Positions 44,764 to 53,427 of a stretch of 64,000 bases of DNA are shown here, piece by piece. The stretch's first letter is position 1. Each line of letters opens with the position of its first letter. Below the pieces are notes generated by a model. It worked only from the letters and a program-made list of their open reading frames with translations. It did no database searches and had not been told where the DNA came from. The DNA is from an uncultured Trichococcus sp. (GTDB taxonomy: Bacteria > Bacillota > Bacilli > Lactobacillales > Aerococcaceae). The DNA lies in assembly GCF_963663645.1 (NCBI RefSeq), contig NZ_OY760503.1, positions 1,121,501 through 1,185,500 of the forward strand, in the 5' to 3' direction. The translations under genes were made by a program, and so were the position numbers.

Positions 44764-47637
44764 ATGAAGATACAGAAATTACGCACAAACCACTTAAAAA
44801 ATCCGCTAGGCTATCTGTTGGATACACTGAGCTTGTCCTGGATCGTGTCCGGCAAAAATGAGCCGGGCATGGAGACGAAAGTAGTGGTGGCAGCTGATGC
44901 CGCTTTCGGAGAAGTCCTGTTCGAAAGCGGCTGGATTGAGGGAATCCACGCATTGGACTTCCAACCGGAAATCAGCTTGCTGCCGCAAATGCGCTACTAC
45001 TGGAAAGTTATTGCTCAAGCAGGCGGTGAACTGCTTGCCGAAAGCGAGCCGGCTTGGTTCGAAACAGCGAAGCAGCCGGGTGCGTGGGCAGCGCAGTGGA
45101 TCACTCCCGGCGAGGATCAAGCAGCGCAGCCGATCGTGAAGAAACAATTTGTGCTGGAAAAAGAAGTAGCGGCTGCGCGTTTGTACATCTGCGGCTTGGG
45201 CCTGTACGAATTTGAGGTGAACGGCCAGCGGACCCATGACGAATACCTCCTGCCGGGCTACCATGCCTATGACTTCTGGCAACAATACCAGACGTTCGAT
45301 GTGACGGACAGCCTGAAAAACGGCGGCAACGCGCTCGGGATCCTGCTCGGGGATGGCTGGTACAAAGGCCGGTTCGGCTTTGATGGCGGCTACACCAATC
45401 TGTACGGTAATCAACTGAAGCTGATTGCCGAACTACATCTTGCCTACGCGGACGGAACAACCGAAACCATCGGCAGCGATGACTCCTGGCTGACACAACC
45501 GGGCCCAGTCCTGAAAAGCAGCATCTACGACGGAGAAGTCTACGATGCGCGCAAAGAGGTTGCCGATTGGTCCGTTTATACGGAAGACCTGTCGGGATGG
45601 CAGCAGGTTGCTGTTTTGCCGGATGCAACGGACAAACTCTCCGCCCGCTTGAGCCCGGCTCTGAAATACGTCGAGAGCTTGGTTCCGGAAGTGATCCAGT
45701 CACCTGCAGGCGAAACGATCCTGGATTTCAAACAGAACATGGTCGGTTGGATAGCCTTCAAGACGCAGGCACCGGCCGGAACGGAAGTCGGTTATGAAGT
45801 GGGGGAAGAGTTGCAGGATGGCTGTTTCTACAACGATAACCTGCGGACTGCGGAAGCGAAGTTCACCTACATCAGCGACGGAAGCGAAAGAGTCGTCCGT
45901 CCGCACTTCACATTCTATGGTTTCCGCTTCGCAAGGCTGATCGGTTTCGATCAGGCAGTCGATCCGGCCGATTTCATCGGCTACGTGATCCATAGCGACT
46001 TGGAAGTGACGGGAAAAATCGAGACGGCGAATCCCCAAGTGAATCAATTGATCAAAAATGCGCTTTGGGGACAAAAAGGGAATTTCCTGGATGTGCCGAC
46101 GGATTGCCCTCAGCGGGATGAGCGGATGGGCTGGACGGGCGATGCGCAGATATTTGCCCGCACAGCCAGCTACAACATGTACACGCCGGCTTTTTACCGG
46201 AAGTTTATGCATGATTTGCGGCTGGAACAGGAACAATTGGACGGATCGATTCCCTTCGTCGTGCCGATGCTGAAACCGAAAAGTTCGGAAGGCGGGTTTA
46301 TGGGAGCCGGAGCAGCGGCCTGGAGCGATGCCGCGACCGTGATTCCGTGGGTACTCTATGAACAGCACGGCGATCTCTCGCTGTTGCGGGAGCAATACAC
46401 CACGATGGTCGATTGGGTCGAATATGTCTACCGCGAAGATGAGCGGAGCGGTTCGAACCGACTTTGGACGACGGGTTTCCAGTTCGGCGATTGGCTGGCG
46501 TTGGACGGAAAGAACCCGAAAGCTCCGATTGGCGGGACGGATCCGAAGCTGGTCGCTTCTGTCTACTATTATTATTCGGCAACCCTTACGGCCAAGGCTG
46601 CCGCAGCTTTGGGCAATCAGGCCGATGCCGAAAAGTACACGGCCTTGGCGGAAAGCATCAAAGCCGCCCTTCAGGCTGAATTTTTGACCGCGAACGGTCG
46701 CTTGGCTGTGAACACGCAGACTGCCTATGTCCTGTTCCTCTACTTTAATCTGGTCCCGCAAGCAAGCTTGAGCCGGGTCATCGCCGATTTCGAAGCGAAG
46801 CTGCTGGAGGATGATGTCCATCTGAAGACCGGTTTTGTCGGCACGCCTTATCTCTGCGAAGCGCTCACGAAGAGCGGCTTGACGGAGCTGGCGTACAGCA
46901 TCTTGCTGAACGAGGATTATCCGAGCTGGCTGTATGCGGTCAATTTGGGCGCAACCACGATCTGGGAGCGCTGGAATTCCGTATTGCCGGACGGGAAAAT
47001 CAGCGGCACGGACATGAACTCGTTGAACCATTACGCCTACGGATCGATAGTCGAGTGGCTTTACCGTTCGGTGCTGGGCATTCAAGCCGATCCGAAGCAA
47101 GCCGGCTACCGCCATTTTTATCTGAAACCTGCCCCAAGCGCGCAACTGGGCGCCGCAAGTGGGGAATACGACTCCTCTTCCGGCAAAATCAAGAGTGCGT
47201 GGCGCATCCTGGAAGATGGGCAACTGCATTTCGCCTTCGAGGTGCCTACCCAAAGTACGGCCACGATCGAACTTCCGCACTGTTTGGTCGATGAAATCGC
47301 GGTCCAATTGCAGGGTCTGGGCATTGCCCAAACGGAAATTATCCAAAAAGGCGATGGCGTAGCCTTTACGGTAGCCGGCGGAGCGTATGCATTTACCTAC
47401 AAGCCGCTGAAATCCTACAAGGTCAGCTATTCCATTGCGATGACGTACAAAGAGCTCTTGGCTATCAAAGCGACACGCAATGTGATTTTTGACCATCTGC
47501 CGATGCTGAAAGGGAATGACTTGGCGCTGAACCAGTTGGATAGCCCGTTCGAAACGTTTTCCTCGGTCCCGATTGTGCAGCATTTTGTGAATGACCGCGT
47601 TCTTGGAGAAGTCAACGAGGCGTTGGCGAAACTATAA
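44764..47637 (+). CDS. GH78 alpha-L-rhamnosidase with extra C-terminal domain
   Basis: A 957-aa cytoplasmic enzyme. N-terminal sandwich domains (about 1-300; YICGLGLYEFEVNGQR, GDGWYKGRFGF) precede the (alpha/alpha)6 catalytic domain (about 430-780) with the catalytic cluster DCPQRDERMGWTGD and the ATTIWERWNSV motif, then a C-terminal sandwich with GYRHFYLKPAP. After residue 880 comes a 75-residue tail (starting KSYKVSYSIAM, ending EALAKL) that is not part of the usual domain set and looks helical. GGAGG precedes ATG 44764. It removes terminal rhamnose from plant glycosides or pectin fragments. Confidence 0.9.
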   Translation: MKIQKLRTNHLKNPLGYLLDTLSLSWIVSGKNEPGMETKVVVAADAAFGEVLFESGWIEGIHALDFQPEISLLPQMRYYWKVIAQAGGELLAESEPAWFETAKQPGAWAAQWITPGEDQAAQPIVKKQFVLEKEVAAARLYICGLGLYEFEVNGQRTHDEYLLPGYHAYDFWQQYQTFDVTDSLKNGGNALGILLGDGWYKGRFGFDGGYTNLYGNQLKLIAELHLAYADGTTETIGSDDSWLTQPGPVLKSSIYDGEVYDARKEVADWSVYTEDLSGWQQVAVLPDATDKLSARLSPALKYVESLVPEVIQSPAGETILDFKQNMVGWIAFKTQAPAGTEVGYEVGEELQDGCFYNDNLRTAEAKFTYISDGSERVVRPHFTFYGFRFARLIGFDQAVDPADFIGYVIHSDLEVTGKIETANPQVNQLIKNALWGQKGNFLDVPTDCPQRDERMGWTGDAQIFARTASYNMYTPAFYRKFMHDLRLEQEQLDGSIPFVVPMLKPKSSEGGFMGAGAAAWSDAATVIPWVLYEQHGDLSLLREQYTTMVDWVEYVYREDERSGSNRLWTTGFQFGDWLALDGKNPKAPIGGTDPKLVASVYYYYSATLTAKAAAALGNQADAEKYTALAESIKAALQAEFLTANGRLAVNTQTAYVLFLYFNLVPQASLSRVIADFEAKLLEDDVHLKTGFVGTPYLCEALTKSGLTELAYSILLNEDYPSWLYAVNLGATTIWERWNSVLPDGKISGTDMNSLNHYAYGSIVEWLYRSVLGIQADPKQAGYRHFYLKPAPSAQLGAASGEYDSSSGKIKSAWRILEDGQLHFAFEVPTQSTATIELPHCLVDEIAVQLQGLGIAQTEIIQKGDGVAFTVAGGAYAFTYKPLKSYKVSYSIAMTYKELLAIKATRNVIFDHLPMLKGNDLALNQLDSPFETFSSVPIVQHFVNDRVLGEVNEALAKL

Positions 47638-47654
47638 AAGATTGATCGAATATC

Positions 47655-47728
47655 TTAAAAAATGTCGTGAACGTGAAAAGAATGGACCCTATGCGCTTGC
47701 GTTAATGCGTCGGGAACTGCGGTATAAT
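47655..47728 (+). promoter_or_regulatory. Promoter region of the second GH3 gene with shared motif
   Basis: TTAAAAAATGTCG (47655-47667) and TATAAT (47723-47728), 55 bases apart, 11 more than at the other two copies, which keeps the motif on about the same DNA face. The -35 is poor. Confidence 0.55.
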
Positions 47729-47765
47729 AGGCGTTAAGAAGGAATAACAGTAAAGGTGTGATTGG

Positions 47766-49475
47766 ATGGTACGTTTAACAGAAAAGCCGTTTTTTTTATC
47801 GGATGACCAAATTTCTTGGGTAGAAAATACAGTAAGCGAGATGACAGTGGAAGAAAAAATCGGGCAAATTTTCTGCCCGATCGCCGGGAATCCGGAAGAC
47901 CAAGCATTGACCGAATTTGTGCAGAAATACCAACCGGGCGGGATGATGTTCCGCCCGATGCCGGCAAACGCGATCAGGCAGGCGCACGGGGTTCTGCAAA
48001 ACGAAAGCAAAATCCCTTTGTTGTTGGCAGCGAATCTCGAAGCCGGCGGAAACGGAATCTGCTCGGACGGAACGTATTACGGCCGTCCGATGGGTGTCGC
48101 GGCGACAGCCGACGAACAGGAAGCTTATCGATTGGGCTTTGTTTCCGGCCGTGAAGCGCAGGCAGTCGGCTGCAACTGGGCGTTTTCCCCGATCGTGGAT
48201 ATCGATATGAACTTCAAAAACCCGATCACGAACGTCAGGACGTTCGGATCGGACGTCAAACAAGTGATTGATTTTTCCCGCCAGCAAATGAAGGGTCTGC
48301 ACGAGAACGGCATCGCCACGGCGGTCAAGCACTTCCCGGGCGATGGCGTGGACGAGCGCGACCAGCATCTGGTTAGCACTGTGAACAGCCTGTCCGTTCC
48401 GGAATGGGATGAAAGTTACGGCAAAGTCTACAAAGCCATGATCGAAGAGGGCGCGTTATCCGTCATGATCGGGCATATCCTGCAGCCGGCCTACAGCAAA
48501 GCGCTCAATCCCGCTTTAGCGGACAAAGACATTTTGCCGGCTTCCTTGTCGACGGAATTGGTGAATGGCTTGCTGCGCAATCGCTTGGGCTTCAACGGCG
48601 TAGCGGTTACCGATGCGACACCGATGATCGGCTACAACGCCGCTATGTCCCGCAAAAAGGCGATTCCGACAACGATCAATGCCGGCTGCGACATGATCCT
48701 GTTCAACAAAAACATTGATGAAGATTACCAAGCGATGCGCGATGCAGTGAGCAGCGGCGACGTATCGATGGAGCGGCTGGATGAAGCGGTCACCCGCATT
48801 CTGGCGATGAAAGCGAGCATGGGCTTGGTGGATAAACAACAAGCCAACAACCTCATCCCTGAGGTGGAAGCCTTGGACATCGTGGGTTGCCCGGAGCATC
48901 TGGAATTGGCAAGAAAGAGCGCGGACAAAGCCATCACTCTAGTGAAGGACACGCAAAATCTGTTGCCGATCTCACCGGAGAAAACGCCGCGCGTACGGGT
49001 CTATATGCTGGAAGACCGATTGAGCGGCGGATTTAAGGATGGCGGGGCTTCCGAGGGGTCCTTCATAGGGAAACTGAGCGAAGCCGGATTTTCGGTGGAA
49101 ACATTCAATTATGAAAAATTGAATTTCCACGAAATTTTTGAGGAAGGCGTGGACGATCTGAAAGCTAAAGTGGATCTGGTCATCTACGTCGCGAATTACG
49201 ATACCGCGAGCAACCAGACGACACGCCGGATCGATTGGATCCGTATGATGGCGGCTGATGCGCCTTGGTTTGTCCAGGATGTCCCTACGTTGTTCGTATC
49301 CTTGGCGAACCCGTATCATCTGTTCGATGCGCCGATGATCAAGACTTACATCAACAGCTACTCGGCGAACGATACCGTCAACGAAGTGCTCGTGGAAAAA
49401 CTGGTCGGTAAGTCCGCATTCCAAGGCAAGAGCCCGGTTGATCCGTTCTGCGGCGTCTGGGGCACGAATTTATAG
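47766..49475 (+). CDS. GH3-family beta-N-acetylhexosaminidase-like glycosidase
   Basis: A 569-aa protein. The TIM barrel (about 20-355) carries KHFPGDGVDERDQHL, the catalytic loop of NagZ-type GH3 enzymes with Asp and His as acid/base pair, and nucleophile Asp in GVAVTDATPMIG. A second alpha/beta domain follows (about 385-569), as in the two-domain hexosaminidases of Gram-positive bacteria, but here without a signal peptide. It may release N-acetylglucosamine or another sugar; the resident glycosidases and the shared upstream motif argue for a role in the same locus. AAAGGTG precedes ATG 47766. Confidence 0.85.
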   Translation: MVRLTEKPFFLSDDQISWVENTVSEMTVEEKIGQIFCPIAGNPEDQALTEFVQKYQPGGMMFRPMPANAIRQAHGVLQNESKIPLLLAANLEAGGNGICSDGTYYGRPMGVAATADEQEAYRLGFVSGREAQAVGCNWAFSPIVDIDMNFKNPITNVRTFGSDVKQVIDFSRQQMKGLHENGIATAVKHFPGDGVDERDQHLVSTVNSLSVPEWDESYGKVYKAMIEEGALSVMIGHILQPAYSKALNPALADKDILPASLSTELVNGLLRNRLGFNGVAVTDATPMIGYNAAMSRKKAIPTTINAGCDMILFNKNIDEDYQAMRDAVSSGDVSMERLDEAVTRILAMKASMGLVDKQQANNLIPEVEALDIVGCPEHLELARKSADKAITLVKDTQNLLPISPEKTPRVRVYMLEDRLSGGFKDGGASEGSFIGKLSEAGFSVETFNYEKLNFHEIFEEGVDDLKAKVDLVIYVANYDTASNQTTRRIDWIRMMAADAPWFVQDVPTLFVSLANPYHLFDAPMIKTYINSYSANDTVNEVLVEKLVGKSAFQGKSPVDPFCGVWGTNL

Positions 49476-49490
49476 AGTGGAGGGCTTCTG

Positions 49491-49650
49491 AAACCATGAA
49501 TAACAGTGAGATATTCATGGTTTTAGAGCACCGGGGCCCAGAAAAGATGAATAATAAAAAGTTATTCATCGTTCCGGGGCAATATGGACTGAAAAAGATG
49601 AATAACAGAAAGATATTCATCTTTTCGGCCCCCTCCGGCAAACAATTCAA
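49491..49650 (+). repeat. Three 51-bp-period hairpin repeats, block A
   Basis: ATGAATAA...TATTCAT palindromes start at 49496, 49547 and 49598, exactly 51 bp apart. Arms at the first unit read CCATGAATA/TATTCATGG, but GATGAATA/TATTCATC at the others, so paired bases change together. An open frame (49496-49693) reads through as three 17-residue units starting MNNSEIF, MNNKKLF and MNNRKIF, and its stop overlaps the esterase start as ATGA. Differences from block B are mostly amino-acid-changing, so structure rather than peptide seems to be conserved. Function unknown. Confidence 0.88.
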
Positions 49651-49689
49651 CGTGGGTTATGCATTTGAACATATTAAGGAGGCAAAAAA

Positions 49690-50622
49690 ATGATTGTTGA
49701 AACGCTAAAATTGTATCCGGGACGGGAAGACGTTACTTTGACGACTTATGTCCTGCAGGATTCGCCGGAATTATTGGATGGGGCCAACCGCCCAGCCGTG
49801 CTGATTTGTCCTGGCGGAGCCTATCTCTCCTGCTCCGACCGGGAAGCCGAGCCGGTGGCGATGCGGTTTGCGGCCATGGGCTATCATGCCTTTGTGCTGC
49901 GCTATTCCGTTTATTTGGATAAGCACGAATCTTTCGAATCCATTTTTGGAGGAGTCGAAAGACGTGAGCATACGGTCTTTCCGGCCGCGATTAGGGACAT
50001 CGGCAAAGCCATGCTGACGATCCACGAAAACAGCGAAGCGTGGTTGGTGGATACGGAACGGATCGCTCTGTGCGGATTTTCGGCAGGTGCGCACAACGCC
50101 GCGACCTATTCGGTTTATTGGGACAAACCGATCCTGACCGAGCATTATCAAGTGCCGGAAGAAAAACTCCGCCCGGCCGCTACTATTTTAGGTTATACGT
50201 TGAGCGACTATCTGTTCATGAAAGAGACCGAAAAGGACGAAATGGCTACAATCCTGTTCGACGCCTCTGCAATGTCGCTGCTGGGGGAAGCATCCCCTAG
50301 CGACAAAACACTGAAGGAAGTGAGCCCGGCGTTGTTGGTGACAGAAAAGACGCCGCCTATGTTCTTGTGGGCCACGGCATCGGATATGCTAGTGCCGGTC
50401 GGCCACACGCTGCGGATGGGCATGGCTTTGTCAGAGCACAAAATCCCGTTCGAGATGCATGTATTCGAAGAAGGGCAGCACGGATTGAGTCTTGCCACGC
50501 AAGCCACAGCGAACGCAAAAACGCTGGTCGATCAAAATGCCGCCAAGTGGATCGATTTGGCGGACGCCTGGTTGTTGAAACGCTTCAGTTTCGAACTGCA
50601 GGATAAAACCAGATGGGGTTAG
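49690..50622 (+). CDS. Alpha/beta-hydrolase esterase, acetyl-esterase/lipase-like
   Basis: A 310-aa protein. AVLICPGGAYLSCSDREAEP is the oxyanion-hole segment, ERIALCGFSAGAHNA carries the nucleophile serine, and PPMFLWATASDMLVPV and FEEGQHGLS supply the acidic residue and histidine. This pattern fits small esterases that remove acetyl or acyl groups from sugars and plant glycosides. No signal peptide, so it would act on imported substrates. TTAAGGAGG precedes ATG 49690. It is flanked on both sides by three-unit hairpin blocks, an unusual setting. Confidence 0.87.
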   Translation: MIVETLKLYPGREDVTLTTYVLQDSPELLDGANRPAVLICPGGAYLSCSDREAEPVAMRFAAMGYHAFVLRYSVYLDKHESFESIFGGVERREHTVFPAAIRDIGKAMLTIHENSEAWLVDTERIALCGFSAGAHNAATYSVYWDKPILTEHYQVPEEKLRPAATILGYTLSDYLFMKETEKDEMATILFDASAMSLLGEASPSDKTLKEVSPALLVTEKTPPMFLWATASDMLVPVGHTLRMGMALSEHKIPFEMHVFEEGQHGLSLATQATANAKTLVDQNAAKWIDLADAWLLKRFSFELQDKTRWG

Positions 50623-50650
50623 GAACTGTGCTGGTAAGATTTAGAGGGGA

Positions 50651-50800
50651 AAAGATGAATAAAAGTGAGATATCCATGGTTTCAGGGTACCGGGGGTCGA
50701 AAAAGATGGATAATAAAAAGTTATTCATGTTTCTGGGGCAATTCGGACTGGAAATGATGGATAACAGAAAGATATTCATCTTTTCGGCCCCCACCGGCAA
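50651..50800 (+). repeat. Three 51-bp-period hairpin repeats, block B
   Basis: Units start at 50655, 50706 and 50757, again exactly 51 bp apart and matching block A unit for unit, including the tail TTTTCGGCCCCC-CCGGC and CAATTCAA. Some arms have changed to G-T pairs (ATGGATAA with TTATTCAT), which still pair in RNA. A frame 50655-50834 with GAGGGG upstream encodes a repeat peptide, but I doubt it is selected for. Confidence 0.88.
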
Positions 50801-50824
50801 CCAATTCAATGTAGGAAATGCGCG

Positions 50825-50873
50825 AAAAAGCTAAGGGAGGCCTCGAAATGATGAGGCCTCCCTTAACTTTTTC
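50825..50873. terminator. Bidirectional terminator
   Basis: A 20-bp arm (50825-50844) pairs with 50853-50872 with one mismatch; the core is GGGAGGCCTC and the ends are AAAAAG and CTTTTT. It separates the esterase unit from the convergent phosphatase gene. Confidence 0.9.
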
Positions 50874-50945
50874 GTTTATCCAGATTTATTACTGCGGAAA
50901 CTCCGATTTGGCTCTATTCGTCAGCTTGGATGCCCAAGCTGAATC

Positions 50946-51515
50946 TCAGAACCCATGTCGTTCGACACCCAACAGCGCGAAGGTTTTTTCTGCCACATCA
51001 TATTCGTACTTGAAGACGCAGCAGTTGGTGATGCCGTCTTTAATTACTTCATGCGGATTCTGCCAAGCGCGCAGGAAGTGGATGCAGGCGCCGGCGTGCG
51101 AGACGGCGAGCACGGTCTGGTGGTCGTTCTGTTCCATGATTTCGGTGCAGGTCCGGACCATCCGTTCCATTACCTGATCGCCGGATTCGCCGCCGTACTG
51201 CACGAAAAAGGTACTTTTGTCTTTGGGATTCAGATCTTCGCTTTCGCCTTCGAAGGTCCCGAAATGCATTTCCTTCAGGCCTTTCAGGCGTTGGTAGGGC
51301 ATCAATTCGTTCGTCACGATCTCCAGCGTATCGCATGCGCGCTCGGCTGTGGAGCTGTAGGCGTGGTCGATGTCTATCTCATCAAAGTAGGCACTCGCGA
51401 TTCCGGCTTGCTGGATGCCGAGCTCCGTCAACGGCGAATCGCAGGCGCCCTGGATCTTTCTGCGGACATTGAAAAGGGTCTGGCCGTGGCGCATCAAGTA
51501 CAACGTTTTTTTCAT
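50946..51515 (-). CDS. Histidine phosphatase-family protein, phosphoglycerate mutase-like
   Basis: A 189-aa cytoplasmic protein. LYLMRHGQTLFN holds the phospho-histidine, AYSSTAERACDT the second arginine, KEMHFGTFEGE the acidic residue and AVSHAGAC the second histidine, so the catalytic set is complete. Family members include phosphoglycerate mutases and broad sugar-phosphate phosphatases; this size favours a phosphatase. AGGAGG seven bases before ATG 51515 fixes the start; the open frame continues for 100 more codons into the GC-rich repeat, which is spurious. Confidence 0.9.
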   Translation of the reverse strand: MKKTLYLMRHGQTLFNVRRKIQGACDSPLTELGIQQAGIASAYFDEIDIDHAYSSTAERACDTLEIVTNELMPYQRLKGLKEMHFGTFEGESEDLNPKDKSTFFVQYGGESGDQVMERMVRTCTEIMEQNDHQTVLAVSHAGACIHFLRAWQNPHEVIKDGITNCCVFKYEYDVAEKTFALLGVERHGF

Positions 51516-51654
51516 TTGGGTTCCTCCTGGGCTGTGAAGCGTATACAAGTTAATTATACTACTTGCAGCGGGGGACAAGTCAACAGGGAGTGCCTTCGCA
51601 TACGCCGCGCTCTCATATGTGTTCTCATATGGCTGACATGATAAGCCGCACTGG

Positions 51655-51990
51655 TTTTCTTCTCCGGCTAACGTCCTTCTCACCGGAGTTGCGGTGCCGG
51701 TAATTTGCCTTCCTCCTGCGAGTGAATGTTGGCCGGAGCTGGGCGCGAGACCGGATGCTGTCCTCCGGCTAACGAAGGCTTGTCGTAGGTGAGAGATTTG
51801 CGCTCGTATCAGCTCCGGCGAAGCCAACCCTTACCGGGGCTGGCGCTCTCCTCCTGCGAACGGAGGCTACGCCGGAGTTCGCCTCACATTTAAAGTCTGT
51901 TCTCCGATGAGGACAAGCTATCCGGAGAAGAGCCCGCAAGATACCGCTGTTCTCCGGTGGGAACCCCCTCGCCGGAGGAGCGCACCCATT
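51655..51990 (-). repeat. Long GC-rich repeat, copy in reverse orientation
   Basis: The part at 51660-51835 matches the reverse complement of the copy at 43255; the rest extends the pattern with modules such as TTCTCCGGTGGGAAC and CGCCGGAGGAG. Part (CCGGAGAACAGCGGTA on the minus strand) also matches 27983-28010. No gene is seen from 51516 to 52116. Confidence 0.8.
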
Positions 51991-52022
51991 CCGCATTGTT
52001 TCAACTATTTTGTGGAAAACCC

Positions 52023-52053
52023 TTGACCTGGAGTTCACTTCAGGTGTTATGCT
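52023..52053 (+). promoter_or_regulatory. MerR-type promoter of the MFS gene
   Basis: TTGACC (52023-52028) and TATGCT (52048-52053) are 19 bases apart, the overlong spacer typical of MerR-regulated promoters. It contains the near-perfect dyad ACCTGGAGT/ACTTCAGGT (52027-52046). No merR gene is in the window. Confidence 0.75.
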
Positions 52054-52116
52054 TAGCCCAACAAGTCAGCGATTACAATGCTAAGAGGTACTTGATTGCG
52101 GAAAGGCGGTATCGAT

Positions 52117-53331
52117 TTGAATAAAAACCTTCTATTGAAAATGTCCATCCTCTCGGCCTCGTTAGTCGTGGTGTCGGGAGGGGCCATCGCTGCCAATATC
52201 CCGGCCATGGCGAAAACATTCGCGGATGTTCCGCTGCAAACCGTGGAAATGCTGTCGACCATTCCATCCCTGTTCATCATTATTTCGGTGTTGATGAGTA
52301 ATCTGTTTGCGCGTTATTTGGGTTACAAACGCACGATTCTGATCGGAATCGCAATCGTCCTCGTCTCCGGCATCATTCCGGCACTGATCGGCAATTTCTG
52401 GATCATTTTAGTTTCGCGGGCGCTCTTCGGTTTCGGTGTGGGTATGTTCAATTCACTCCTTGTCGCGATCATCAGCCATTTTTACGAAGGCGACGAAAGG
52501 GCGGCCATGATCGGCTACCAGAGTGCGTTTGAAGGTTTGAGCGGGATGTTCATGACATTCACCGTCGGGCAGTTGTTGAAGCAGCATTGGCAAACCTCCT
52601 TTTGGGTCTACCTGATCGCATTGCCCGTCTTCATCCTGTTCCTGCTGTTCGTCCCGAATGTCGCGTATGACGATATCGGGGAAGAAAAGACTGCGGACGG
52701 GGGAATGAAAGCAGCGGCCGTTCCAAAAAACAGCGAGCCCGCTCTCAGCAAACGGGACTTCCTGGGTTACATCGTGCTGCTGGTCATAGCCGTCATCATC
52801 TACATGTCCATCGCAGTGAAGGGAACGACCTTGATGACCACACTGGGATACGGCGATGCGACGGACGGCAGCAACATCCTGGCGCTGATCGGGGTAGGGG
52901 CCATGTCAGCCGGTTTTCTTTTCGGAAAGGTGTACCGGATCATTCGAACCTATACGCTGCCGATCGCATTTTCCGTCATGAGCGTCGGCATGTTTTTGAT
53001 CGCGTCATCGAACAGTGTCCTGCAGACCAGCATCGCCGCCGTCATTTGCGGCTTCTCCTTCAGGACGTTCCTTCCTTATCTTTTCAACAAGGTCAGCACG
53101 TCTTCCGCCGGTAATGCGGCTTACCGGACTTCGCTCATTCTGGTCGGATTCAATGTTGGTGCAGCTTTCTCGCCATACGGAATCGTGGTGTTGGAGCGGC
53201 TATTCCGTTTGACCTCGGTGCGCGGTATCTTCTATATAGAAGCGGCGATCCTGCTCGGATTGGCGGTATTCCGGTTGGTGATGAACTTGAGGAAACCGCG
53301 CAGCGCTGTGCAACCAGCTGCAGCAGAATGA
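52117..53331 (+). CDS. MFS transporter
   Basis: A 404-aa carrier with about twelve hydrophobic segments. The loop between segments 2 and 3 is FARYLGYKRTILIG, a form of the MFS signature, and a long loop at about residues 190-225 separates the halves. The start is probably TTG 52117, with AAAGGCGG eight bases upstream; a TTG at 52096 lies before that site. The MerR-type promoter suggests it responds to a toxic compound, as with the Blt and Bmr exporters, so efflux is more likely than uptake. The substrate is unknown. Confidence 0.82.
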   Translation: MNKNLLLKMSILSASLVVVSGGAIAANIPAMAKTFADVPLQTVEMLSTIPSLFIIISVLMSNLFARYLGYKRTILIGIAIVLVSGIIPALIGNFWIILVSRALFGFGVGMFNSLLVAIISHFYEGDERAAMIGYQSAFEGLSGMFMTFTVGQLLKQHWQTSFWVYLIALPVFILFLLFVPNVAYDDIGEEKTADGGMKAAAVPKNSEPALSKRDFLGYIVLLVIAVIIYMSIAVKGTTLMTTLGYGDATDGSNILALIGVGAMSAGFLFGKVYRIIRTYTLPIAFSVMSVGMFLIASSNSVLQTSIAAVICGFSFRTFLPYLFNKVSTSSAGNAAYRTSLILVGFNVGAAFSPYGIVVLERLFRLTSVRGIFYIEAAILLGLAVFRLVMNLRKPRSAVQPAAAE

Positions 53332-53355
53332 AACGAATGAATAATACTTAGGCAT

Positions 53356-53405
53356 AAAAAAAATCACCCGCGAAGGATCTTGAGGTCCTTTGGGGGTGAT
53401 TTTTT
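53356..53405. terminator. Bidirectional terminator after the MFS gene
   Basis: AAAAAAATCACCC pairs with GGGGTGATTTTTT, with an inner stem AGGA/TCCT, between two convergent genes. Confidence 0.88.
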
Positions 53406-53427
53406 GGTAGAAGGCGTGGTTAGTTGG

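Noticed and set aside
50655-50834. 60-residue repeat protein with GAGGGG site
   Set aside because: Compared with block A, changes are mostly amino-acid-altering while hairpin pairing is kept, so it is listed as a repeat and not as a gene.
51516-51827. 100-codon N-terminal extension of the histidine phosphatase
   Set aside because: It lies in the GC-rich repeat; AGGAGG and the conserved MKKTLYLMRHG fix the start at 51515.
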